This document shows positions 1 through 8,660 of a stretch of 36,092 bases of DNA, piece by piece (within the stretch, counting starts at the first letter, position 1; every line of letters begins with the position of its first letter). The stretch covers positions 1 to 36,092 of IMG/VR virus record IMGVR_UViG_3300037585_000519, one strand, 5' to 3'. Below the pieces are notes generated by a model, which did no database searches, was not told where the DNA came from, and worked only from the letters and a program-made list of their open reading frames with translations. A program made the position numbers and the translations under genes. The DNA comes from a virus.

Positions 1-1
1 C

Positions 2-331
2 TTAATATATTTAGATTGCAAGGGGCGTTTTACAAGAAATGAATTTATTGACGGAACATATACCATGAGTTGGGATAAGAACCGTTGGGAGAAACTAAAG
101 AGGAATGGTTGGATAGAAACGTGGAGACACAGAAATAGAACAACCATCAAATACTCTGTATTCAAAACCTCTTTTAAATGTTCACACTTAATTAGTAGGA
201 TATACCGAATATTATTAGGAGAGGAGGATATACCTACTTCGGGAAAGAGTGTGTTTTTTAATAATCAATCGTACACCGATAAGGTCATGAATAAGTCTAT
301 CGATGATATGATAAAAGATAATGAAAGATGA
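2..331 (+). CDS. Unknown basic protein, 5' end outside window
   Basis: I do not recognise this protein with confidence. An ATG at 65 would give 88 residues, but the same frame stays open to the left edge with protein-like content (LDCKGRFTRNEFIDGTYTM), so the gene most likely begins upstream and the visible part is a C-terminal fragment. It is basic and rich in Trp, Lys and Arg, with alternating helical and short strand-like stretches (WDKNRWEKLKRNGWI, then RTTIKYSVFKT). That could suit a small nucleic-acid-binding fold such as a winged helix, but no diagnostic motif is present. Its stop overlaps the next start (ATGA at 328-331), so it is translationally coupled to the holin-like gene. Confidence 0.6.
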   Translation, partial: LIYLDCKGRFTRNEFIDGTYTMSWDKNRWEKLKRNGWIETWRHRNRTTIKYSVFKTSFKCSHLISRIYRILLGEEDIPTSGKSVFFNNQSYTDKVMNKSIDDMIKDNER

Positions 332-756
332 TAAAAAATTTAGTAGGTGGCTTATTCGGTAAAGTAGTAGAAAATGCAGAAGGAATACTTGATAAAGTTA
401 TTACAACAGACAAAGAGCGAGATGAAGCCAAACTTGCACTTAAAAGATTACTACTCGAAGCCGAAGCCGAAGCTTTTGCAAAAGAAGTCGAAGACAGAAA
501 GAGCGCTAGAGATTTGTATAAAGACGATGCACTTATTCAGAAAATACTTGCCACACTCTTCACGGTAGCATATTTCGCTTTAAGTTTTGTAATGTTTAGA
601 TTCTTCATGATGGGTGATATAGACCTAGGAGAATTTGAAATAAGCTTTATATCAACAATATTCGGTGCTATGAGTGCTAAGGTAAACACGGTGGTCGATT
701 TCTTTTTCGGCGGATCGTCTAAGAAAAATGAACAACAACAAATAAATAATAAATAA
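328..756 (+). CDS. Holin-like membrane protein
   Basis: Seen: 142 residues. An amphipathic N-terminus (residues 1-25) is followed by a charged Ala/Glu/Lys helix (28-60) containing DRKSAR at 56-61, a strong hydrophobic segment at about 73-95, a second at about 104-127, and a hydrophilic Gln/Asn/Lys tail. This order resembles the three-helix phage and gene-transfer-agent holin group (GTA_holin_3TM type), in which a DR-SAR-like motif precedes the membrane part. Inferred role: forming lesions in the inner membrane at lysis. The gene overlaps the upstream stop by 4 bases and lies 2 bases before the next ATG. No endolysin is visible nearby. An alternative is an unrelated small membrane protein. The family call is from pattern recognition only. 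Confidence 0.6.
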   Translation: MIKNLVGGLFGKVVENAEGILDKVITTDKERDEAKLALKRLLLEAEAEAFAKEVEDRKSARDLYKDDALIQKILATLFTVAYFALSFVMFRFFMMGDIDLGEFEISFISTIFGAMSAKVNTVVDFFFGGSSKKNEQQQINNK

Positions 757-758
757 TT

Positions 759-1139
759 ATGAATTCACAAAACGTAGCATATAACCAAGGCCAACTTGGT
801 AGTGTATATATATCTAGTCAAGACAAAAGATTTATACCACCAAGCGGAATGGTTATAACATCTATTACTTCTATTATTGGAACAACTCAGTTAGATGAAC
901 TAATTCCAGTTAATGACGCTAACGCTAAATTTATTGGAACAACTGTTGTGGCAAATGGAACTGGTGATGGCGGAACACTATACGATGCTGACGAAGCAAT
1001 AGGTGGGGACGCTACGGGAGCTTTAGATAATATAGGTAGTGTTGTTTTAGCAGCGGGAATAACTATATATGGTAGATGGTCTTCACTTAGAATAAAAGAT
1101 AGTGTTACTAGTGGTATAGTAGTTTACTTCGGATACTAA
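759..1139 (+). CDS. Small probable virion protein (126 aa)
   Basis: Unrecognised function. The sequence is mostly short hydrophobic strands separated by Gly, Asn, Asp and Thr turns (for example GTTVVANGTGDGGTLYDAD). It ends in a Trp-containing strand pattern, GRWSSLRIKD, and a final VVYFGY. There is no signal peptide and no membrane helix. A beta-sandwich decoration or cement protein, or a small tail component, would fit; this is inference from composition and location. It begins 2 bases after the holin-like gene stop, in the context TAATTATG, and its stop overlaps the next start (TAATG). Confidence 0.6.
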   Translation: MNSQNVAYNQGQLGSVYISSQDKRFIPPSGMVITSITSIIGTTQLDELIPVNDANAKFIGTTVVANGTGDGGTLYDADEAIGGDATGALDNIGSVVLAAGITIYGRWSSLRIKDSVTSGIVVYFGY

Positions 1140-1489
1140 TGGCCTTAGGTAATAATAATAGTATGGCCCAAATTAAGGGTAAAAATAAGGCCGTAATGGT
1201 AAAAAGAAAAAAAGAAGTTGATCTTGCAAAAGACTTTAGAGCTTTTCAAGGATCTGCCGTACAAGGTAGTGCTGCTTGCGGGGTTATGAACGGTGATGTT
1301 AATATTACCTACTACCATGGTGGAAATAGTGCTTTACCTTTAACTACAGGTGACCCTATTATTGTAAAGAAAAGAAAAGCTGACGAATTTAACGTGGCGA
1401 ATGGATATATCAAAGTAGGTCCTGATAGAGGTAGGTACTTTAGTGTACAAGTTGTAGACGGGAAAACTGCTGGATATACCTCGTGTTAA
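1139..1489 (+). CDS. Small protein of unknown function (116 aa)
   Basis: Unrecognised. The first 40 residues are very basic (KGKNKAVMVKRKKEVD). The remainder is Gly/Val/Asp-rich with likely beta strands (GDVNITYYHGG, DPIIVKKRKAD, YIKVGPDRGRYFSVQVVDG) and ends in Cys. The start is fixed by the one-base TAATG overlap with the preceding gene, which argues for coupled translation and possibly a shared role. Together with its neighbour it looks like part of a small structural or accessory pair. A basic N-terminus on a beta-rich body could contact DNA or the acidic capsid interior, but nothing in the sequence proves this. Confidence 0.55.
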   Translation: MALGNNNSMAQIKGKNKAVMVKRKKEVDLAKDFRAFQGSAVQGSAACGVMNGDVNITYYHGGNSALPLTTGDPIIVKKRKADEFNVANGYIKVGPDRGRYFSVQVVDGKTAGYTSC

Positions 1490-1518
1490 AAAAATTAAAT
1501 TAAATAAAATTAAATATA

Positions 1519-1791
1519 ATGGGAAATAAAGAAAAGTTGGTTGACTTAAAACCAAAAGCGGATAAAATATCTGACGAGCACTTAAAAGGAATGCAAGACG
1601 TGGTAAACGTCATAAATAGTTTACAATTCAATATTGGTAAACTCGAAGCACAGAAACATACATTGCTTCATGATTTAAGTATATCACAGAAGAAAATACT
1701 AGAAATGCAAGATGTATTTTCTAAAGAGTATGGTTCTTTTGATATAAACATAATGGATGGAACTATAAATTGGCCTAAAGATGAAAAATAA
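1519..1791 (+). CDS. Small coiled-coil protein (90 aa)
   Basis: Residues about 16-70 form a continuous amphipathic helix with heptad-like hydrophobics (LKGMQDVVNVINSLQF, then IGKLEAQKHTLLHDL). A short Asp/Trp-containing tail follows. The pattern suggests an oligomeric coiled coil. Similar short coiled-coil proteins are frequent beside phage structural genes, but I cannot assign a role. The upstream 29 bases (1490-1518) are an A/T-only run without a Shine-Dalgarno sequence. The 3' end overlaps the next gene by 11 bases. Confidence 0.6.
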   Translation: MGNKEKLVDLKPKADKISDEHLKGMQDVVNVINSLQFNIGKLEAQKHTLLHDLSISQKKILEMQDVFSKEYGSFDINIMDGTINWPKDEK

Positions 1792-2005
1792 TATCATCAG
1801 GAAAATCACTATAGGTAAAGATTATAAAAACGATTCTATGCACTACTCTGTAGGACAAGAGGTTTACGGTGGTCACAAGATTTGTGATATAATAGAAGAG
1901 GAAGATAAATATTGTATTTATATAAGAAAGGGAGATATAGTTATTCCATGGAAAGATTTTAATAAAAACATGGCTATATCTATTGAGTATAATTTAGAAT
2001 ATTAA
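1781..2005 (+). CDS. Unknown protein (74 aa)
   Basis: Unrecognised. A small acidic/basic alternating protein with several beta-like strands (RKITIGKDY, KICDIIEEED, YCIYIRKGDIVIPW), compatible with a small barrel such as an SH3-like or OB-like fold. It has two Cys residues not arranged as a metal site. It overlaps the previous gene by 11 bases and the next by one base (TAATG at 2003-2007), so it sits inside a coupled operon. The tight packing is the main evidence that it is real. Confidence 0.55.
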   Translation: MKNNIIRKITIGKDYKNDSMHYSVGQEVYGGHKICDIIEEEDKYCIYIRKGDIVIPWKDFNKNMAISIEYNLEY

Positions 2006-2583
2006 TGAGGGCTTATAAAGAGTTTGTAGTATCACCAATAGGTGAGAGATATAATAATTCTAAAAAAGTAGGTGATAAAGACTTAATACTTAACACAGAG
2101 ATGTTTAATCACCAATATGTTAATAGAAAAGCTAAAGTAATCAATACACCATTGTTGTTTGAGTCACCTATAAGTGAGAATGATGAAGTTATAATTCATC
2201 ATAATGTTTTTAGAAGATGGAACGATATTAAAGGTAAGGAAAGGAATAGTAGATCATACTGGAAAGATAATAAATATATAGTATCAAGTGATCAAATTTT
2301 TCTTTATAAGAAAGAAGATTGGAGAGCTATGCCAGGGTTTAGTTTTATAAAACCATTAAAATCTATTAACAATTTTAACATAAGTAACGAGATGCCATTA
2401 ATGGGTATAATTAAATACTCCGATGGTAAGTTTAATAAAGAAGAGTTAGTAGGGTTTAAACCTGGTAGTGAATTTGAGTTTGTTATAGACGAACAAAGAT
2501 TATATAGAGTTTTAAATAAATTTATTACAATTAAATATGAATATAAAGGAAACGAAAAAGAATATAATCCAAGCTGGGCATAA
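2005..2583 (+). CDS. GroES-like (co-chaperonin-type) protein, tentative
   Basis: 192 residues that appear to contain two consecutive small beta-barrel units. Unit one, roughly residues 5-108, opens with EFVVSPIGERYNN, has a barrel-like VINTPLL and NDEVIIHHNVFRRW section, and ends SSDQIFLYK. This echoes the GroES order of an N-terminal strand, a mobile loop, a GD-V-F stretch and a terminal acid-hydrophobic strand. Unit two, about 109-192, restarts with GFSFIKPL and ends with DEQRLYRVLNKFITIKYEY. Phages of several groups encode GroES-fold cofactors (T4 gp31 type) that help the host GroEL fold the capsid protein, so a location just before terminase and capsid genes would suit. Sequence identity is too weak to be sure; an unrelated structural protein is possible. 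It overlaps the terminase small-subunit candidate by 47 bases in another frame. Confidence 0.45.
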   Translation: MRAYKEFVVSPIGERYNNSKKVGDKDLILNTEMFNHQYVNRKAKVINTPLLFESPISENDEVIIHHNVFRRWNDIKGKERNSRSYWKDNKYIVSSDQIFLYKKEDWRAMPGFSFIKPLKSINNFNISNEMPLMGIIKYSDGKFNKEELVGFKPGSEFEFVIDEQRLYRVLNKFITIKYEYKGNEKEYNPSWA

Positions 2584-2812
2584 AGCGGTTGAAGAACTAA
2601 TTAAAGTTGCTAGAGAAGAAATAGTTGATTCAGATGAGGATATATCGGCGGATAGATTAAAGAATGCCGCAGCAACAAAGAAACTAGCTATATTTGATGC
2701 GTTTGAAATATTAAACAGAATCCATGAGGAAGAAAACATGTTAGAGGGTAAACCGATGGAAGAGGAAAAGAAAGTTACTTTCAAGGGATTCGCAGAAGGA
2801 AGATCTAAATAA
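2537..2812 (+). CDS. terS: Putative terminase small subunit
   Basis: 91 residues, almost entirely helical and highly charged: HKAVEELIKVAREEI, then SADRLKNAAATKKLAIFDAF, then EILNRIHEEENM. A basic, Phe/Gly-containing tail follows (KKVTFKGFAEGRSK). There is no readable helix-turn-helix signature. The call rests on size, all-helical nature and position directly before the large terminase, with a one-base TAATG overlap at 2810-2814. Terminase small subunits bind the packaging site and regulate the large-subunit ATPase. The start at 2537 lies 47 bases inside the upstream gene; no internal Met would give a sensible shorter protein. An alternative is a small accessory protein. Confidence 0.5.
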   Translation: MNIKETKKNIIQAGHKAVEELIKVAREEIVDSDEDISADRLKNAAATKKLAIFDAFEILNRIHEEENMLEGKPMEEEKKVTFKGFAEGRSK

Positions 2813-5046
2813 TGTATCAACAAACATTATATAAGGTTGTAGAGCCTATAAAAATAAATACCATTAAAAGGCTTAATAAGGCTAAAAAATGGAAATACGG
2901 TTATAATAAAGAAGCTGATATAGTTTCTATATCTAAAACAGGTCAAATAGGTGAAGTACTAGAAATACAAGGCTTTCAAATAGCCTTACCTAAACAACCA
3001 AAAGAAATATATTGTTGTAGTAAAACACAATCAAAGCAGAAATGGAAACGATTTCCATCTAACTCTGATTTCAAAAGAATTAAAACTGTATTTGATTGGC
3101 AGGATTATCCAGATGATTTTAAAGAAAAACATTACGGATATATAGATGAAGAGTTTAAGAGAAGAGACGAAGGGTTTTGGTTTATGAATAATGGTAAACC
3201 AACATATATAACAGGCACGCACTATATGTACTTACAATGGAGCAAGATTGATGTTGGAGCTCCAGATTATAGAGAGGCAAATAGATTATTCTTTATATTT
3301 TGGGAGGCTTGTAAGGCGGATAAAAGAAGTTACGGAATGTGTTATTTAAAAAATAGACGTTCTGGTTTTTCATTTATGAGTTCAGCTGAAACTGTTAATT
3401 TAGCTACATTAGCTAGTGATAGTAGATTTGGGATACTTTCTAAAACTGGTAGTGATGCAAAGAAAATGTTCACCGACAAAGTAGTACCAATTAGTTTAAA
3501 TTACCCATTCTTCTTCAAGCCAATACAGGACGGTATGGACCGGCCAAAGTCCGAACTCGCTTATAGAGTCCCCGCAAAGAAGTTTACTCGTAAGAAAATG
3601 AGGGAGCGAGAAGAGCAAGATGATATGGAAGGACTTGATACAACTATTGACTGGAAAAATACAGGTGATAATAGTTATGATGGTGAGAAACTTTCACTAT
3701 TAGTACATGATGAAAGTGGTAAATGGGAGAGACCTGATAATATAAAAAATAACTGGAGAGTTACAAAAACTTGTTTAAGACTAGGTAGTAGGGTAGTTGG
3801 AAAATGTATGATGGGATCTACTTCTAACGCATTAGATAAAGGTGGTGATAATTTTAAGAACTTATACAACAATTCAGATGTTACAAAGCGAAATAGAAAT
3901 GGACAGACTAAGTCAGGATTATATTCTTTGTTTATTCCTATGGAATGGAATTACGAGGGTTTCATCGACGAATACGGACAACCTGTATTTAACTCTCCTA
4001 GAGAACAATCATTTGATCCACACGGATTAGAGATAGATTACGGGGTAATAGATCATTGGGAAAACGAAGCTGATGGATTAAGGGATGATCAAGACGCTTT
4101 GAATGAATTCTACCGTCAGTTCCCGAGAACTGAAGAGCACGCTTTTAGAGATGAAACTGGTCATAGTTTGTTTAATCTTATAAAAATATATGAGCAAATA
4201 GATTATAACGAAGGAAATAGAAATTCATCTGTGTTAACACCTGGTAACTTTCAATGGGCTAATGGAGTTAAAGACACTAGAGTAACTTTTAATCCAGATC
4301 CTAAAGGGAGATTTAAAGTAAGTTGGGTACCAAATTTTAAATTACAAAATAATGTTATTTTAAAAAATGGCGCAAAATATCCAGGAAATGAGCATATGGG
4401 TTCTTTTGGTTGTGACTCGTACGATATATCAGGAACAGTGGATGGAGCAGGATCAAAAGGAGCTTTACATGGATTAACAAAATTCTCAATGGAAGATGCT
4501 CCAGCCAACACGTTCTTCTTAGAGTACATAGCAAGACCACAAACGGCTGAAATATTTTTTGAAGATGTTTTAATGTCTTTAGTATTTTATGGAATGCCAA
4601 TACTTGCAGAGAATAATAAACCGAGATTATTATACTATTTACGTAGAAGAGGTTACAGAGGATTTAGTATGAACAGGCCAGACAAGATTTGGAACAAATT
4701 ATCTGTAGCAGAGAAAGAAGTTGGTGGAATACCTAATTCTAGTGAAGATATAAAACAAGCTCATGCTGCTGCAATAGAAATGTATATAAACGATCACGTT
4801 GGATTATTAAAAGATGGTACTTATGGTACAATGTATTTCAACGAAACACTAAATGATTGGTCTAAATTTGATATAAACAAAAGGACTAAGCATGATGCTT
4901 CAATTAGCACTGGGTTAGCAATAATGGCTTGCAACAGACATTTGTATAGACCAAATCCAGATAAGAATAAAAAACCCGTATCAATAAATATATTGAAATA
5001 TAATAATAGAGGATTTCAATCGAAAATAATAAATAATAAAGTATGA
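2812..5046 (+). CDS. terL: Terminase large subunit (packaging ATPase and nuclease)
   Basis: 744 residues. The packaging motor threads genome DNA into the procapsid and cuts it. ATPase part: a deviant Walker A in KNRRSGFSF (R183-S-G-F-S187), a Walker B in LSLLVHDES with D300-E301, and a coupling-motif-like GSTSN at 335-339. Nuclease part, RNase H-like: D535 in FGCDSYD, E600 in ILAENNK and D695 in KHDASIS, in the order expected for the metal-binding acidic triad. The 744-aa length is longer than the usual 450-600; about 100 extra residues precede the ATPase. The start overlaps the small-subunit stop and the stop overlaps the portal start (ATGA at 5043-5046). Family identity is confident; exact residue roles are inferred from spacing. 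Confidence 0.9.
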   Translation: MYQQTLYKVVEPIKINTIKRLNKAKKWKYGYNKEADIVSISKTGQIGEVLEIQGFQIALPKQPKEIYCCSKTQSKQKWKRFPSNSDFKRIKTVFDWQDYPDDFKEKHYGYIDEEFKRRDEGFWFMNNGKPTYITGTHYMYLQWSKIDVGAPDYREANRLFFIFWEACKADKRSYGMCYLKNRRSGFSFMSSAETVNLATLASDSRFGILSKTGSDAKKMFTDKVVPISLNYPFFFKPIQDGMDRPKSELAYRVPAKKFTRKKMREREEQDDMEGLDTTIDWKNTGDNSYDGEKLSLLVHDESGKWERPDNIKNNWRVTKTCLRLGSRVVGKCMMGSTSNALDKGGDNFKNLYNNSDVTKRNRNGQTKSGLYSLFIPMEWNYEGFIDEYGQPVFNSPREQSFDPHGLEIDYGVIDHWENEADGLRDDQDALNEFYRQFPRTEEHAFRDETGHSLFNLIKIYEQIDYNEGNRNSSVLTPGNFQWANGVKDTRVTFNPDPKGRFKVSWVPNFKLQNNVILKNGAKYPGNEHMGSFGCDSYDISGTVDGAGSKGALHGLTKFSMEDAPANTFFLEYIARPQTAEIFFEDVLMSLVFYGMPILAENNKPRLLYYLRRRGYRGFSMNRPDKIWNKLSVAEKEVGGIPNSSEDIKQAHAAAIEMYINDHVGLLKDGTYGTMYFNETLNDWSKFDINKRTKHDASISTGLAIMACNRHLYRPNPDKNKKPVSINILKYNNRGFQSKIINNKV

Positions 5047-7451
5047 TATCAGACGCTCATATAAATTTTCCATCTCAAGCGGTTAGTGATTTAGAAAAAT
5101 TGTCCGAAGATTATGGACTTAAAGTAGCAAAAGCTATAAGACAGGAATGGTTCACTGGAGTTACTTCTAAATTTGACGGTAATATAAATAACTACCATCA
5201 ATTGAGATTGTACGCGAGAGGAGAGCAATCAGTTCAAAAATATAAAAATGAATTATCTATAAATGGTGATTTATCCTACCTTAACTTAGATTGGAAGCCT
5301 GTTCCAATTATTCCTAAATTCGTTGATATAGTCGTTAACGGAATGTCACAAAGAAATTACGAAATAAGCTGCTATGCACAAGACCAGTACGGTGTTAGTA
5401 AAAGAACTGAATACATGGAATCTCTATTAAGAGACATGAGAGCTAAAGATTTCAGTACTTTAGTACAAGAACAATTTGGTATAGATATATCTGAAAATAA
5501 CCCAGAAACTTTACCAGATAATGAAGAAGAGTTAGCTTTACATATGCAAATTGGGTATAAGCAAGCTATAGAAATAGCAGAAGAACAGGCTATAGATGTT
5601 TTAATGGAGAACAGTGATTATGATTTAGTTAGAAGAAGATGTCTTTATGATTTAGTTACATTAGGCATAGGTGCTACTAAAACTACTTTTGACTGGACAG
5701 AAGGTGCTAAAGCGAAATATGTTGATCCAGCTAATTTAGTTTATTCATATACCGAGTCGCCATATTTCGAGGATGTATATTATATTGGTGAAATAAAGGA
5801 AGTGCCAATAAACGAATTAGTAAAAGAATTTCCTGATTTAACGGAAGATGAAATAAAAGAAATAATAGATAACTCTGGTAGAACTGTATATAGTCAAAAT
5901 AATTATAGACTTAACGCGGATAAAAATAAAATTGAAGTGCTCTACTTTAATTACAAAACTCACATGAACGATGTTTATAAATTAAAGACTATGGGTAGTG
6001 GTGCTGAAAAGGTTATTCAAAAAGATGACACGTTTGATCCTCCTGTAGAAAGCATGGATGGAAATTTTCAGAAATTAGAAAGAGTTGTTGAGGTATTATA
6101 CGAGGGCGTGTATTTAATAGGTGCAGATAAATTACTAAAATGGAAAATGGCTGATAACATGATGAGGAGTGATTCTGATTTTGGTAGCGTTAAAATGAAT
6201 TACCAAATAGTAGCTCCTAGAATGTACAAAGGAAAGTTAGAATCTATAGTTAGTAGAATAACTGGTTTCGCAGATATGATACAACTTACTCATTTAAAGT
6301 TACAACAAGTAATGTCAAGAATGGTGCCAGATGGTGTATATCTTGACGTAGATGGTATAGCTGAGGTAGATCTTGGTAACGGAACAAATTATAATCCGCA
6401 AGAGGCTTTAAACATGTTCTTCCAAACTGGTTCTGTTATTGGTAGGAGCTTCACGGGAGACGGAGACGGTAATCCGGCTAAAGTGCCAATTCAACAAATA
6501 CAAAACGGTGGTGGTGGAAATAAAATCCAAAGTTTAATTACTACGTATAACTATTATCTACAAATGATAAGAGATACTACTGGGTTAAACGAAGCAAGAG
6601 ATGCCGCTACTCCAGATAAAAACGCGTTAGTTGGTGTTCAAAAACTAGCAGCTGCAAATTCAAACACCGCGACAAGACATATATTACAATCAATGTTATA
6701 CTTAACAGCGGAGGTGGCAGAGTGTATGTCACTAAGAATATCTGATATTATTGAGTACTCTCCAACTAAAGAAGCATTTATACAAGCTATTGGGGCGCAT
6801 AACGTTGCTACGTTAGAAGAATTAACAGAGTTACATCTTTATGATTTTGGTATATTTATAGAGCTGCTACCAGACGAAGAAGAGAAGGCTATGTTAGAAA
6901 ATAATATACAAGCAGCTATAGCACAACAGTCTATTGATTTAGATGATGCTATAGATTTGCGATCTATAAGAAACGTTAAATTAGCTAATCAACTACTAAA
7001 GGTAAAAAGAAAAGCTAAAATGTCTAAAGATCAAGCAATGCAGCAGCAAAATATCCAAGCACAAGCAGCGGCTAATGCACAACAACAACAAGCGGCGGCT
7101 CAAGCTGAAATGCAAAAAGCTCAAGCTAAAACACAGGCTGAGGCTCAGTTAGAACAAACTAAAAACCAATTGCAAACGCAATTTTTACAAGCTGAGGTTC
7201 AGGCTAAAAAAGAACTAATGCAATTTGAATTTGACTTAAACTCTCAATTAGAAGAATCTAAACAAGACACAGACAAAGAAAAAGAAAATAAAAGAGAAGA
7301 TAGGAAAGATGAAAGAGTTGATAGACAAGCTAATCATCAAATGAACATGATTGAGCAAAGAAAACAGGGTGATGCTGATAAACAATTTGAATCATCAGGT
7401 AATGATATACTTACAGGAGGAGCGGGGACAAATAAATTCTCGCCTTTCTAA
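5043..7451 (+). CDS. Portal protein
   Basis: 802 residues, matching the large portal class of podoviruses and crAss-like phages. The dodecameric portal forms the DNA channel at one capsid vertex and docks terminase and then the tail connectors. Features: a helical N-terminus, a central alpha/beta region, and a conserved-looking stem/crown stretch GLNEARD at 514-520 followed by ATPDKNALVGVQKLAAANS. From residue about 660 to the end there is a long Gln/Ala/Lys/Glu helix region that could form a C-terminal barrel inside the capsid, as in P22, ending in a Gly-rich, flexible tail. It lies between terminase and scaffold, which is the canonical place. I rely on position, size and pattern; no catalytic motif is expected. 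Confidence 0.85.
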   Translation: MISDAHINFPSQAVSDLEKLSEDYGLKVAKAIRQEWFTGVTSKFDGNINNYHQLRLYARGEQSVQKYKNELSINGDLSYLNLDWKPVPIIPKFVDIVVNGMSQRNYEISCYAQDQYGVSKRTEYMESLLRDMRAKDFSTLVQEQFGIDISENNPETLPDNEEELALHMQIGYKQAIEIAEEQAIDVLMENSDYDLVRRRCLYDLVTLGIGATKTTFDWTEGAKAKYVDPANLVYSYTESPYFEDVYYIGEIKEVPINELVKEFPDLTEDEIKEIIDNSGRTVYSQNNYRLNADKNKIEVLYFNYKTHMNDVYKLKTMGSGAEKVIQKDDTFDPPVESMDGNFQKLERVVEVLYEGVYLIGADKLLKWKMADNMMRSDSDFGSVKMNYQIVAPRMYKGKLESIVSRITGFADMIQLTHLKLQQVMSRMVPDGVYLDVDGIAEVDLGNGTNYNPQEALNMFFQTGSVIGRSFTGDGDGNPAKVPIQQIQNGGGGNKIQSLITTYNYYLQMIRDTTGLNEARDAATPDKNALVGVQKLAAANSNTATRHILQSMLYLTAEVAECMSLRISDIIEYSPTKEAFIQAIGAHNVATLEELTELHLYDFGIFIELLPDEEEKAMLENNIQAAIAQQSIDLDDAIDLRSIRNVKLANQLLKVKRKAKMSKDQAMQQQNIQAQAAANAQQQQAAAQAEMQKAQAKTQAEAQLEQTKNQLQTQFLQAEVQAKKELMQFEFDLNSQLEESKQDTDKEKENKREDRKDERVDRQANHQMNMIEQRKQGDADKQFESSGNDILTGGAGTNKFSPF

Positions 7452-7477
7452 TATTTAATATTTTATAAAATTTTATT

Positions 7478-8641
7478 ATGGAGAAAAACAAAGAAGCTGT
7501 CGAAAAGACAGTAGAACAACCTATAGAAAAGGTTGAAGAAGTAAAACAAGAACAACTAAGAGATAAAAAAGGTAGATTTACATCTACGGATGACGATAAT
7601 GTCATAAAGGTAGATTTAAGTAAACCACCTCCTGAAGTTGTTGAAGAAAAAGAAAACGTAGAAGAAGAACCAAAGGCTGTAGAAGAGGTAAAAGAAGATA
7701 TACCAATAATCGAAGAGGTTTCAGTAGAGGACCTCAAAGAACAAGGTGTTATAGAAAAAGAGTTAAAAGAAGCTGTTATAGAATCAGAGGTCACTGGGAA
7801 GCCATTACCTGAAAATGTTCAAAAACTCGTTGAGTTCATGAATGAAACAGGTGGAGATCTAAATGATTATGTAAGGTTAAATAGAGATACCTCTGAAATG
7901 GATAATGACGATGTGTTAAATGAGTATTATAAAAATACTAAGTCTCATTTAACGCCAGAGGAAAGAGCTTTTTTATTAGAAGATACTTTTGGTGTTGATG
8001 AGGAATTAGATGATGAGAAAACAATACGTAAAAAGAAAATAGCCCTTAAAGAGCAAGTTGCCGAGGCTAAAGCCTACTTAGACGGGCAAAAGTCTAAATA
8101 TTACGAGGAAATTAAAGCAGGAAGTAAACTTACTGGTGATCAACAGAAAGCTATTGACTTCTTTAATAGATACAATAAAGAATCTGAAGAGCAGAAGAAA
8201 TTATCTGAAGCAAGTAAAGAAACATTTTTAAAGAAAACTGATAACGTTTTTAACAATGAGTTCAAAGGTTTTGAATACAACGTTGGAGATAAGAATTACA
8301 GGTTTAATGTTAAAGATGTAGATAATGTAAAGACAACTCAAAGTGATATAAACAATTTTGTTAATAAGTTTACTAACGAAAAAAATGATACACTTGAGGA
8401 TGCTAAAGGTTATCATAAATCTTTATTTACAGCCATGAATGCTGATGCTATTGCGAAACATTTTTATGAGCAAGGTAAAGCAGACGCGGTTAAAAATCAA
8501 ATAGCTAAAGATAAAAATATTAATTTAGATCCTAGACAGACCCATGGTCAGTTTGAAGCTGGCGGTGTAAAAGTTAGGGTATTAGGTGAAACTTCTTCTG
8601 ATATGAAAAACAGATCTTTCAAAATTAAAAAGAAAAATTAA
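7478..8641 (+). CDS. Capsid scaffolding protein (probable)
   Basis: 387 residues, very hydrophilic. The first 90 are Glu/Val/Lys low complexity (repeats like VEEVKE), likely disordered. The middle (about 150-260) is strongly helical and coiled-coil-like. The extreme C-terminus is basic (KNRSFKIKKKN), as in scaffolds that bind the capsid protein through a C-terminal basic helix. It sits between portal and major capsid genes, the standard scaffold position. The scaffold directs procapsid assembly and then leaves or is degraded. No protease motif (Ser/His/Asp clusters) is evident, so a protease-scaffold fusion is not supported. It starts 26 bases after the portal stop in an A/T-only leader. Confidence 0.75.
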   Translation: MEKNKEAVEKTVEQPIEKVEEVKQEQLRDKKGRFTSTDDDNVIKVDLSKPPPEVVEEKENVEEEPKAVEEVKEDIPIIEEVSVEDLKEQGVIEKELKEAVIESEVTGKPLPENVQKLVEFMNETGGDLNDYVRLNRDTSEMDNDDVLNEYYKNTKSHLTPEERAFLLEDTFGVDEELDDEKTIRKKKIALKEQVAEAKAYLDGQKSKYYEEIKAGSKLTGDQQKAIDFFNRYNKESEEQKKLSEASKETFLKKTDNVFNNEFKGFEYNVGDKNYRFNVKDVDNVKTTQSDINNFVNKFTNEKNDTLEDAKGYHKSLFTAMNADAIAKHFYEQGKADAVKNQIAKDKNINLDPRQTHGQFEAGGVKVRVLGETSSDMKNRSFKIKKKN

Positions 8642-8660
8642 CTTAAAAAAATTATAAATT

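Noticed and set aside
374-568. A 64-aa + strand open frame inside the holin-like gene
   Set aside because: It overlaps wholly with a better-supported frame, has atypical composition and no motif; a shadow of the Ala/Glu/Lys-rich codons.
7478-8641. A capsid maturation protease fused to the scaffold
   Set aside because: No Ser-His or other protease signature is visible in the 387 residues, only disordered and coiled-coil-like sequence.
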